From: Desulfobacterales bacterium
Lineage (GTDB): Bacteria > Desulfobacterota > Desulfobacteria > Desulfobacterales > JAFDCJ01
Direction of reading: 5' to 3'
DNA length: 10,540 nt
NCBI GenBank assembly: GCA_020345785.1
Contig: CP070771.1
Coordinates: 7,003,159 to 7,013,698, forward strand
Position 1 is the stretch's first letter. Each line of letters begins with the position of its first letter. A program made the position numbers and the translations under genes. A model generated the notes under the pieces. It was not told the DNA's origin, did no database searches, and saw only the letters and a list, made by a program, of their open reading frames with translations. This document shows, one piece after another, positions 5,608 through 10,540 of the stretch.

Positions 5608-6669
5608 TTACGTATAAATAATATTGAGGGACAGGGGGGGATATTTCCAGACGCCCGGTTTGGGAAGAATGTGCTGTTCACCGACGGCCAGCCAATTTAA
5701 GTCAGGTTTAATCTCTCGCAGTTTGCCGTCTTCCGGCGGCCGGGAATGGTAAGTCTGGGCATAGGTCGCCTGAAATATACATACAGACTCCTTTGAATGG
5801 CGGTCAACAACGTAGTTTTTCTTAAAAGACCGCGGTGTAATGCCGTTGATTTCCACCAAGGGCTCTAAATCATGATCCGGAAATTTCATTAATACCGCTT
5901 TAGATACACCTCGCTCGGAAATACGGATTAATGATCTGGCTTCACTGCTGCCGGCATATACCGTGGTAATGCTCGGAATCCTTTTCATGTACTGGGCGGC
6001 CACGATGGCTGCCGTTCTTCTACCGCCGGCCATTACCGGCAGGCCATAGTACTCAAAAAATTTCTTTTGAATATCTTCTGCATATTTATCGCCCTTTTCA
6101 TAGAGATCCTTGGATATGTAACGCAAGCTCTGGGCCAGATCTTCAGCAGCATCGGCAATGGGCCAATCAATTCGAACATGAAAATGAGAAAGGCTGTAAC
6201 GGTTTCTAGTGATTCCGGACGGATCTCTCTGGATCAGCAGTGCATAATCCACCGGCAGCAGGAGCCTTAAAAAATTTCGGAAATGGATCGACTCCAGAAA
6301 TTTCCAGTTGCGGTCGAAATCCTGTGAGAGTTCAAGGGTTTTAAACCTTAAAAAGTTGGTTTTGGTTGCCTTGTTGACATCAAAGAACCGGATGTACTTT
6401 TTATGTTCGTTCGGCACGACGTCTTCAACAAAGATGACGAGGAACGCATTTTGGCTTTCGTACTCCTGGTCCGGGATCCGGGCCCGGGGTTTTAATTCGC
6501 GCTTTTCAACAAAAGGAAACGGTTTTTGCTGGGAAACGAAATTTTGATAGGAGTCGATCAGGGCATATTGCAGCAGGAGGTGATCCAACTCGTCACGCAG
6601 CAGTTCATAATAGGATCGTCTTAGGCGATCGGCCTTGCTCAGCTCTTCCCTGTATTTCCAGAATGCCAA
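5608..6669 (-). CDS. Conserved-looking protein of unknown function, 353 residues
   Basis: I do not recognise this family. The frame is open for 353 codons, with good strand bias, a balanced residue composition and a well-placed ribosome site, so I take it as real. It starts with TTG at 6669, supported by AGGAG 6 nt upstream; no ATG lies in frame near the N terminus. The head (1-35) is helical and highly charged. A central part is rich in Phe, Arg and Leu (about 105-150). A segment around 210-260 contains PVMAGGRRTAAIVAAQYMKR and alternating hydrophobic strands. The tail (305-353) is Pro-rich. There is no signal peptide, membrane segment or Cys cluster, so it is probably cytoplasmic. A C7 run lies near the 3' end (5634-5640 on the plus strand). 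It is the last gene of the minus-strand run, 311 bp from the Cys-rich gene, so it probably has its own promoter. Confidence 0.8.
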   Translation of the reverse strand: MAFWKYREELSKADRLRRSYYELLRDELDHLLLQYALIDSYQNFVSQQKPFPFVEKRELKPRARIPDQEYESQNAFLVIFVEDVVPNEHKKYIRFFDVNKATKTNFLRFKTLELSQDFDRNWKFLESIHFRNFLRLLLPVDYALLIQRDPSGITRNRYSLSHFHVRIDWPIADAAEDLAQSLRYISKDLYEKGDKYAEDIQKKFFEYYGLPVMAGGRRTAAIVAAQYMKRIPSITTVYAGSSEARSLIRISERGVSKAVLMKFPDHDLEPLVEINGITPRSFKKNYVVDRHSKESVCIFQATYAQTYHSRPPEDGKLREIKPDLNWLAVGEQHILPKPGVWKYPPLSLNIIYT

Positions 6670-6675
6670 TTTCTG

Positions 6676-6680
6676 CTCCT
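6676..6680 (-). promoter_or_regulatory. Ribosome binding site that decides a TTG start
   Basis: AGGAG on the minus strand lies 6 nt before TTG at 6669. The good spacing is the reason to accept the rare start codon. Confidence 0.75.
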
Positions 6681-6889
6681 AATTAATCCGCCCTGAAAAA
6701 TAGCACTTTCAGGTTTGTAGATTATTCTTTGAAAACTGAGACTGCATGCTAGACCCAAGCGACAGCGGATTAATTACCTTATGCTGCGCATATTTTTATC
6801 TTTGCTTATTTCTATACATAACGTGAACGACTCGCCGGCAAATGAACTTAGGCGGAGTAATATGTTAATTGGTTGCTGTTATTATGCGT

Positions 6890-6898
6890 ATTATAGCA
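6890..6898 (-). promoter_or_regulatory. Possible extended -10 promoter for the 353-residue gene
   Basis: On the minus strand the sequence TGCTATAAT fits TGnTATAAT exactly. The -35 region is poor (T-rich only), as is common for extended -10 promoters. It would give a leader of roughly 210 nt. The box sits inside an imperfect dyad (TGCT at 6874-6877, AGCA at 6895-6898), which could be an operator or chance. Confidence 0.35.
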
Positions 6899-6980
6899 TG
6901 AATTTCTGAAGAGAAAAAGAGGAAATTTATCGAAATTCCATTAACTTAGAGCAATTCGGCCTGAAAAGTGAGACAGCCTG

Positions 6981-7301
6981 TCATCCTGGTCGATTGGTTC
7001 TCCACCGCAGAAACCACCGCATGAGACGCGAAGCGGTACCGCTCATCTTGCGTCGCTCAATATTTTTTTTTCTGGACCATCGTTCCACAAAACTGATCAT
7101 TCCCGAACTGTATGACCTATCGATATGTTCTTCATGAACCTTTAAACCGGCCTGTCCTCTCAAACCTGTCCGCAGACAATCGGTCTTGTGCGGGCATTCA
7201 AAACAGGTCGGCGGAGTATGCCTCAGACCATCGTCTCCCATAGGGAAGACAGTATCGAGCTCTCCGAAGCATTCAGGTGGGTTATCTTTTGGTTGGGTCA
7301 T
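6981..7301 (-). CDS. Small Cys-rich protein with C-x21-C-x2-C-x5-C pattern
   Basis: A 106-residue protein of unknown function. Four cysteines lie in the first half: C11, C33, C36 and C42 (TCFECPHKTDC). This layout could bind zinc or an iron-sulfur cluster; His28 and His38 are also near. The middle part (about 56-78, ending SFVERWSRKK) is charged and probably helical. The tail after residue 80 is strongly basic with Trp and Arg, unlike the rest. It begins right after an A9 run (minus strand, 7063-7071) and overlaps nested palindromes, so it may be a frameshifted or extended tail. The ATG at 7301 has only a weak AAAAAG ribosome site. I recall similar small four-Cys proteins in sulfate reducers but cannot name one. 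It lies 99 bp downstream of radC on the same strand, so co-transcription is possible. Confidence 0.7.
   Translation of the reverse strand: MTQPKDNPPECFGELDTVFPMGDDGLRHTPPTCFECPHKTDCLRTGLRGQAGLKVHEEHIDRSYSSGMISFVERWSRKKNIERRKMSGTASRLMRWFLRWRTNRPG
7032..7043. repeat. 12-bp perfect palindrome nested in an outer inverted repeat
   Basis: AGCGGTACCGCT is a perfect palindrome, enclosed by GACGC (7025-7029) and GCGTC (7050-7054). The nine Ts at 7063-7071 follow on the plus strand. This resembles a plus-strand terminator, but the only gene here is on the minus strand. Confidence 0.5.
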
Positions 7302-7312
7302 CTTTTTAGAAC

Positions 7313-7340
7313 TTGACTATTGATAATTGAAAATTGAAAA
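7313..7340. repeat. Heptamer array, TTGANAA family
   Basis: Four units TTGACTA, TTGATAA, TTGAAAA, TTGAAAA in 7-bp register between radC and the Cys-rich gene. On the minus strand the units read TTTTCAA-like, related to the GTCAATY array at 5024. Confidence 0.8.
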
Positions 7341-7400
7341 TTTAAGGAATCCTGTCGCTTTTTAGAGGAAACTCGGATAAAATCGGATTAGATGGATATC

Positions 7401-8135
7401 TTAGGATTCCGTCTTCATCATATGCGAATTAAATTCCCGCCCCATCTGCAAAATATGTCCGTGATCCGCAAAACTGAAGTAGCAATTGTCTCCGATGATA
7501 ATATGCTCATGGACGGTGATACCCATTACCTGACCTGCAAACACAAGTTGCCGTGTTATGGCAAAATCTTCGGCGGATGGTTTCGGATCCCCCGATGGAT
7601 GGTTGTGGGCAAAAATAAGGGCAGCGGCTTTGTGTCTGATAGCCGAGTAGACGACTTCCCGCGGGTAGACACTGCTGGCGGTTAAGGTCCCCTTGGAATG
7701 GGTCTCGGTGGAAATTACCCGATTCTTGGAATCCAGGAAGATAATCTTGAAGTACTCACGAGATTTATCCCTGATGCTGTGATAGAGGTAATCAAAAAGC
7801 TCTTTGGAATTGTTGACCGGATTTTTGTTGATTAATTTCTTCTCAAGGTAACGGTCAGAAATCGCTTTTATCAGCTTGAGTCCCAGGGAATTTTTAGGAC
7901 CAATGCCGTCTATTTCGCAAAGCTCGTGATCGGATGCTTCCAGAACACCCTGTAATGTTTTGAATCTGGCCAACGCTGCTTTGGCTGCATCTTTGCAGTC
8001 TTTGCGGGGAGTACCGAGCGTCAATAAGAGTTCGATTACCTCGTAATCATGGAACCCCTCCAAGCCGGATTCAAGGAACCGCTCCCGCAAACGCTGTCGA
8101 TGCCCTTCACCTTTGTGCCGATTTTTCTTAATCAT
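7401..8135 (-). CDS. radC: RadC family JAMM-domain protein
   Basis: A 244-residue member of the RadC (UPF0758) family. The name comes from an old link to DNA repair. That role is disputed and the true substrate is unknown. The N-terminal half has the usual GHRQRLRERF motif (11-20) and a helix-hairpin-helix-like segment around IDGIGPKNS (75-83), which suggests DNA contact. The C-terminal JAMM/MPN+ metalloprotease fold (about 115-235) keeps E144 and the zinc motif HNHPSGDPKPSAED, with H177, H179, S187 and D190 all present, so the site looks intact. Length is slightly above the usual 220-230. The ATG at 8135 places the family motif at the expected distance; the ribosome site (GAGTGG) is mediocre. 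A strong hairpin lies about 36 nt upstream (8171-8206). No mobile-element gene is nearby, though RadC is often found in such settings. It is followed on the same strand by the Cys-rich gene. Confidence 0.95.
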   Translation of the reverse strand: MIKKNRHKGEGHRQRLRERFLESGLEGFHDYEVIELLLTLGTPRKDCKDAAKAALARFKTLQGVLEASDHELCEIDGIGPKNSLGLKLIKAISDRYLEKKLINKNPVNNSKELFDYLYHSIRDKSREYFKIIFLDSKNRVISTETHSKGTLTASSVYPREVVYSAIRHKAAALIFAHNHPSGDPKPSAEDFAITRQLVFAGQVMGITVHEHIIIGDNCYFSFADHGHILQMGREFNSHMMKTES

Positions 8136-8170
8136 GATCCACTCTATTCAGCATGAACTGGCTTAGCAGG

Positions 8171-8206
8171 TCCCAGTTAAACAAAAGACAAAAAGGTTTA
8201 ACGGGA
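8171..8206 (-). promoter_or_regulatory. Bulged 11-bp hairpin in the radC leader
   Basis: TCCCAGTTAAAC (8171-8182) and GTTTAACGGGA (8196-8206) pair over 11 bp with a single bulged base and a 13-nt A-rich loop. On the minus strand it ends about 36 nt before the radC ATG. With no T tract it is not a terminator. It could be an operator or a leader RNA hairpin. Confidence 0.5.
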
Positions 8207-8231
8207 TAAATTTAGATTGTTGGGTTCGTTA

Positions 8232-8267
8232 TGATCGTTTGGATGGTTTAGATCGTTTAGATCATTC
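8232..8267. repeat. 9-bp tandem array, RGATCGTTT family
   Basis: Four units TGATCGTTT, GGATGGTTT, AGATCGTTT, AGATCATTC in 9-bp register. Confidence 0.75.
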
Positions 8268-8271
8268 CCTT

Positions 8272-8346
8272 AGTTGATAAGTTGATTGGTTGATTAGGTT
8301 ATATGGATAAAGTCTGATTTCATAACCTCGATCAACTTATTCAACT
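8272..8346. repeat. 8-bp array AGTTGATT and its inverted partner, long imperfect hairpin
   Basis: Units AGTTGATA, AGTTGATT, GGTTGATT, AGGTTATA (8272-8303) face an inverted partner. AGGTTAT (8296-8302) pairs with ATAACCT (8322-8328), GTTGAT with ATCAAC (8331-8336), and AGTTGA with TCAACT (8341-8346). The result is about 19 bp in three blocks with small internal loops. Confidence 0.65.
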
Positions 8347-8406
8347 CAGTCCACCTTTAGCTCGTTAAATTCTTCGCAAAAGAGAAGCACAGCGCATTTA
8401 ACTGGG

Positions 8407-8460
8407 CCAATTAACTTAGTCAACTTAATCAACCCAATTAACCTAATCAACTTTATCAAC
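8407..8460. repeat. 9-bp tandem array, NNAATCAAC family
   Basis: Six units in exact 9-bp register: CCAATTAAC, TTAGTCAAC, TTAATCAAC, CCAATTAAC, CTAATCAAC, TTTATCAAC. Same family and same orientation relative to the upstream minus-strand gene as 5468-5510. Confidence 0.85.
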
Positions 8461-8466
8461 CCATCT

Positions 8467-8501
8467 GCTATCAGCTATGCGCTTTGCTCTATGCCCTATG
8501 C
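8467..8501. repeat. Heptamer array, inverted GCATAGN family (copy 3)
   Basis: Five units GCTATCA, GCTATGC, GCTTTGC, TCTATGC, CCTATGC. On the minus strand it lies 25 nt past the gpsA stop and reads GCATAGG, GCATAGA, GCAAAGC, GCATAGC. It matches the array behind the PBP gene at 25 of 28 positions by my hand alignment. Confidence 0.85.
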
Positions 8502-8526
8502 CCACTCCTCGCAACTCGTACCCCGC

Positions 8527-9567
8527 TTACTCTTCATCCAGCTCCTGCTTCAAATCCCTTGTCATTAATCGTGTTACGGCTTCCCGGGGTGAGAGATCTT
8601 CATACAGGATACGGTAGATCTCATGGGAAATGGGCATATCAACCTCCAGTTTGCGGGAGAGATTGTAGACGGATTTGGCGGTTTTAACCCCTTCGGCCAC
8701 CATCCGCATTTGCCCCACGATATCCTTTACTTTTTCACCCTGGCCTATTTTTTTTCCTACCGTATGATTTCGGCTCAAGTGACCGGTACAAGTCAGAATT
8801 AAATCTCCAAAGCCGGCCAGACCGGTGAAGGTCCTCGGATTGGCGCCCATTTTAAGTCCCAGCCGGCGAATTTCGGTCATTCCCCGGGTGATCAGGGCGG
8901 CTCTGGTGTTTAGCCCCAGTTTCAGTCCATCAATCACACCGGCTGCAATTGCAATAACATTTTTTAGAGAACCGCCCAGTTCAACACCAATAACATCATC
9001 ACTGGTATATACCCGAAAATACGGCGTGGCCAGCACCTGTTGCACCAGCGCGCCAACGGCCGGGTCTTTGGATGCGGCCGTCACAACGGTCGGCAGATTC
9101 CTGGCAACCTCGCTGGCAAAACTGGGCCCTGAGATAACCGCCAGATTATCGGGCGGAATGTTGCTCAGCGTTTCCTGCATTACGCCGGTCATGGTCAGAT
9201 GGGTCTTATTTTCAATTCCCTTGGAAGCCGATACGACAATCGTGTCCTTTGAAATGTGACTTGCCATTTTCAAGGTGGTTTCTCTCAGAACATGGGACGG
9301 TACAACTACCACCACCATATCTTTACCGGATACCACCTCGGCGATGTCATTGGATGGATGAAGGTTGGAAGAAAGTTTGACATCCGGCAGAAAGATGGGA
9401 TTCTCACCGGAGGTCCGAATTTGATCTCTGACTTCCTTTTCAAATACCCACAGATCGATGGCATAGCCCTTACCGGCCAACAAATTCGCCAGGGCAGTAC
9501 CCCAGCTTCCGCCCCCCACAACCCCGATTTTAAGTTTACGCACGTCATTTTCACCTATTCGATGCAT
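8527..9567 (-). CDS. gpsA: Glycerol-3-phosphate dehydrogenase [NAD(P)+]
   Basis: A 346-residue cytoplasmic enzyme that reduces dihydroxyacetone phosphate to sn-glycerol 3-phosphate, the backbone for phospholipid synthesis. The N-terminal Rossmann domain has the nucleotide loop GVVGGGSWGTALA (about 15-27, GxGxxG-type at 18-23). SASKGIE (113-119, K116) and SGPSFASEVA (146-155) are typical family motifs. The catalytic domain has K202 in GGSLKNVIAIAAG, NTRAALITRG (220-229), GLAGFGDLILTCTG (249-262) and R266/N267 for substrate binding. All key residues are present and the length is normal (about 330-345). The ATG at 9567 has a GAGG ribosome site about 8 nt upstream. That puts roughly 11 residues before the Rossmann strand, slightly long but acceptable. 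It follows gyrA by 221 bp on the same strand. Its leader carries overlapping inverted repeats near the ribosome site. Confidence 0.98.
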   Translation of the reverse strand: MHRIGENDVRKLKIGVVGGGSWGTALANLLAGKGYAIDLWVFEKEVRDQIRTSGENPIFLPDVKLSSNLHPSNDIAEVVSGKDMVVVVVPSHVLRETTLKMASHISKDTIVVSASKGIENKTHLTMTGVMQETLSNIPPDNLAVISGPSFASEVARNLPTVVTAASKDPAVGALVQQVLATPYFRVYTSDDVIGVELGGSLKNVIAIAAGVIDGLKLGLNTRAALITRGMTEIRRLGLKMGANPRTFTGLAGFGDLILTCTGHLSRNHTVGKKIGQGEKVKDIVGQMRMVAEGVKTAKSVYNLSRKLEVDMPISHEIYRILYEDLSPREAVTRLMTRDLKQELDEE

Positions 9568-9574
9568 AATAATT

Positions 9575-9600
9575 ACCTCAATTGAGCATACCAGCTCAAT
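9575..9600 (-). promoter_or_regulatory. gpsA ribosome site next to overlapping inverted repeats
   Basis: TGAGGT (9575-9580, minus strand) is the ribosome site. It overlaps the perfect palindrome CTCAATTGAG (9577-9586). Just upstream, ATTGAGC (9581-9587) and GCTCAAT (9594-9600) form a perfect 7-bp stem with a 6-nt loop. Two pairings compete for the same bases, one leaving the ribosome site free and the other partly closing it. Confidence 0.5.
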
Positions 9601-9635
9601 GTCTGTTGTTAGTTGTTTGTCTTCCGTTGTTTAGC
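9601..9635. repeat. Degenerate heptamer array, GTYTGTT family
   Basis: Five units GTCTGTT, GTTAGTT, GTTTGTC, TTCCGTT, GTTTAGC in 7-bp register, upstream of gpsA. It faces the array at 9755-9785 in inverted orientation. Confidence 0.65.
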
Positions 9636-9664
9636 AAAGTAGTGGGAGGTATTAATCTTAAATT

Positions 9665-9738
9665 TCAGGTGAATGTACAGCATATTCTCTGAATTTACTG
9701 AGATTCGACACCAGCGAATTACTTTCATTCACCCCTGA
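9665..9738 (-). ncRNA. Candidate structured RNA in the gyrA-gpsA spacer
   Basis: TCAGGTGAATG (9665-9675) pairs with CATTCACCCCTGA (9726-9738) over 11 bp with a 2-nt bulge. Inside are two possible hairpins: TCTC/GAGA (9686-9689 and 9700-9703) and ATTCG/CGAAT (9703-9707 and 9715-9719). Together these could form a three-way junction. This is a fold by eye only; there is no known family behind it. Confidence 0.3.
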
Positions 9739-9754
9739 TATTAATTTTGAACTA

Positions 9755-9785
9755 CCACGGACAACCGACAACGGACAACGGACAG
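9755..9785. repeat. Heptamer array, CAACGGA (inverted GTCCGTN) family
   Basis: Units CCACGGA, CAACCGA, CAACGGA, CAACGGA plus three bases. On the minus strand it starts 3 nt after the gyrA stop and reads GTCCGTT repeats, the same family and orientation as after the kinase and the His-rich gene. Confidence 0.9.
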
Positions 9786-9788
9786 ATT

Positions 9789-10540
9789 TTATTCCTCCTT
9801 CTCAGCCAACCGGGCAGCCCCGACAACCCTTTCGCCGGCTTCAAGCCCCATGAGTTTGACCCCCTGGGTGTTGCGGCTGATAACCGAAATACCGCTAATA
9901 GACATGCGGATAATTTTACCGATATTGGTCATCAGCATCAGGTCGTTTTCTTCTTCAACCAACAGGATGGAGACAACCAAGCCGTTTCTCTTGGTAGTTT
10001 TTATCGAAATCACCCCTTTGCCGCCTCGTTTTTGAACGGGATATTCATCGATGGAGGTCCTCTTGCCATAGCCGTTTTCGGTGACGGCAAACAGGGTCTG
10101 TCCGTGGCTTAACACTTCCATTGCGACGAGCTCATCGCCGGTGGTGAGGTTCATGCCCCGCACACCCATAGATGTGCGGCCGGACGGTCGGATTTCGGAT
10201 TCGTGGAACCGGATGGATTTACCCATGAGCGACCCCAAGAATACATTCAGGGTACCGTTGGTAATTCTGGCGGCGATCAATTCGTCATCCGGCTGCAGAT
10301 TCAGCGCAATGATACCGCCTGCTCGGGGCCGGCTGAAGGACATCAGATCCGTCTTCTTTACCAGCCCGGTCCTGGTGGCCATCAGCACGTGGTATCCCGG
10401 CTCAAATTCCGGGACCGCCAGCACTGTGGTCAGTTTTTCGCCGGCTGTAAAATTCAGCAGATTGACGATGGCCTTGCCCAGACTCATACGGCCGGCCTGG
10501 GGAATGTCGTAAACCTTGCACCAGTAGACCTTGCCTTTAT
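9789..10540 (-). CDS. gyrA: DNA gyrase subunit A, C-terminal part (5' end outside window)
   Basis: The last 249 codons of GyrA plus stop; the frame is open to the window edge, so the N-terminal breakage-reunion domain with the active tyrosine is not seen. The visible part is the C-terminal beta-pinwheel domain that wraps DNA and lets gyrase introduce negative supercoils with GyrB and ATP. It begins at the edge with KGKVYWCKVYDIPQAGR, a typical GyrA segment, and continues into GKAIVNLL. The GyrA box QKRGGKG (codons at 10014-10034) separates it from ParC, which lacks an intact box. Repeated blade signatures are visible, for example RTSMGVRGMNL and SRNTQGVKLM. The protein ends in a short acidic-basic tail. 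An ATG at 10487 is internal and not the start. It is first in the minus-strand run, followed 221 bp later by gpsA. Confidence 0.98.
   Translation of the reverse strand, partial: KGKVYWCKVYDIPQAGRMSLGKAIVNLLNFTAGEKLTTVLAVPEFEPGYHVLMATRTGLVKKTDLMSFSRPRAGGIIALNLQPDDELIAARITNGTLNVFLGSLMGKSIRFHESEIRPSGRTSMGVRGMNLTTGDELVAMEVLSHGQTLFAVTENGYGKRTSIDEYPVQKRGGKGVISIKTTKRNGLVVSILLVEEENDLMLMTNIGKIIRMSISGISVISRNTQGVKLMGLEAGERVVGAARLAEKEE

Larger units (their letters stand above)
6670..6980. other. 311-bp spacer upstream of the 353-residue gene
   Basis: AT-rich, with no heptamer array and no supported gene. It holds a possible extended -10 promoter (6890-6898), a 25-nt dyad over the same place (6874-6898), and an exact 10-bp inverted repeat, AATTAATCCG (6681-6690) with CGGATTAATT (6766-6775). 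The left arm of that repeat abuts the ribosome site of the 353-residue gene. Confidence 0.45.
8136..8526. other. 391-bp spacer between gpsA and radC, largely repeats
   Basis: No gene is supported. From the radC side it holds a bulged 11-bp hairpin, a 9-bp array, an 8-bp array whose opposite half (8322-8346) makes a long hairpin, a 7-bp inverted repeat GTTAAAT / ATTTAAC (about 8365-8403), a 9-bp array and a 7-bp array. Each is listed separately where clear. I found no confident promoter for radC and no intrinsic terminator for gpsA. Confidence 0.5.

Noticed and set aside
7025..7071. Plus-strand intrinsic terminator (palindrome plus nine Ts)
   Set aside because: No plus-strand gene lies upstream for over 2 kb, the loop and spacing are poor, and the bases are coding on the minus strand. 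The T run is treated as a slippage site instead.
7392..7685. 97-codon plus-strand frame
   Set aside because: Entirely antisense to the conserved JAMM domain of radC.
8825..9259. 144-codon plus-strand frame
   Set aside because: Antisense shadow of gpsA motifs; no ribosome site or family resemblance.
10485..10487. ATG at 10487 as the start of a separate gene
   Set aside because: The frame stays open to the window edge and the upstream codons give a standard GyrA segment, so this methionine is internal.
10081..10512. 143-codon plus-strand frame
   Set aside because: Antisense to the gyrA pinwheel domain.

Overview
The window looks like chromosomal DNA of a Desulfobacterota (former deltaproteobacterial) organism, most likely Desulfobacterales. 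The basis is the general look of the proteins (a PAS hybrid kinase with an NtrB-like GGIAHDYNNLL box, a short class A PBP, a RadC of the kind common in sulfate reducers) and long intergenic spacers full of degenerate 7-bp tandem repeats. This assignment is recognition from memory, not a search result. All recognised genes are ordinary housekeeping or regulatory genes. The unusual part is what lies between them.

Layout. 347-1942 (+) is a soluble PAS-histidine kinase-receiver hybrid. It converges on a small His-rich protein at 2186-2437 (-). That gene diverges from a class A penicillin-binding protein (PBP1A family) at 2870-4822 (+). A 785-bp spacer made largely of tandem arrays follows. From there to the right edge every gene is on the minus strand. 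Read in transcription order these are the 3' part of gyrA (9789-10540, cut by the window end), gpsA (8527-9567), radC (7401-8135), a 106-residue Cys-rich protein (6981-7301) and an unrecognised 353-residue protein with a TTG start (5608-6669). The gaps between them are 221, 391, 99 and 311 bp, so this is a loose run rather than a tight operon.

Function. The genes do not form one pathway. GyrA controls DNA supercoiling, GpsA supplies glycerol-3-phosphate for phospholipids, PBP1A builds peptidoglycan, RadC is a JAMM-domain protein of uncertain role, and the hybrid kinase senses an unknown signal in the cytoplasm. The three small or unknown proteins have no function I can assign. Two of them carry plausible metal-binding residue patterns.

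Intergenic DNA. I count about twenty arrays of short degenerate tandem units, mostly 7 bp but also 8, 9 and 11 bp. They use several unit families (GTCCGTN, GCATAGN, GTCAATY, CGGATTG, GAACCCN, AATGNCG, GTTGCGG and GTTGATT-like). Several facts suggest more than slippage noise. The same family recurs at separate loci. The order of variant units is kept between copies. Arrays often begin within tens of bases of a stop codon, with the same sense orientation relative to the gene. Opposed arrays form inverted repeats. One array gives five G3 runs at exact 7-nt spacing on the mRNA-sense strand, a textbook G-quadruplex pattern. Several hairpins outside the arrays, in the radC and gpsA leaders and in the gyrA-gpsA spacer, are separate candidates for RNA-level control. 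No mobile-element gene, rRNA, tRNA or CRISPR array was seen.
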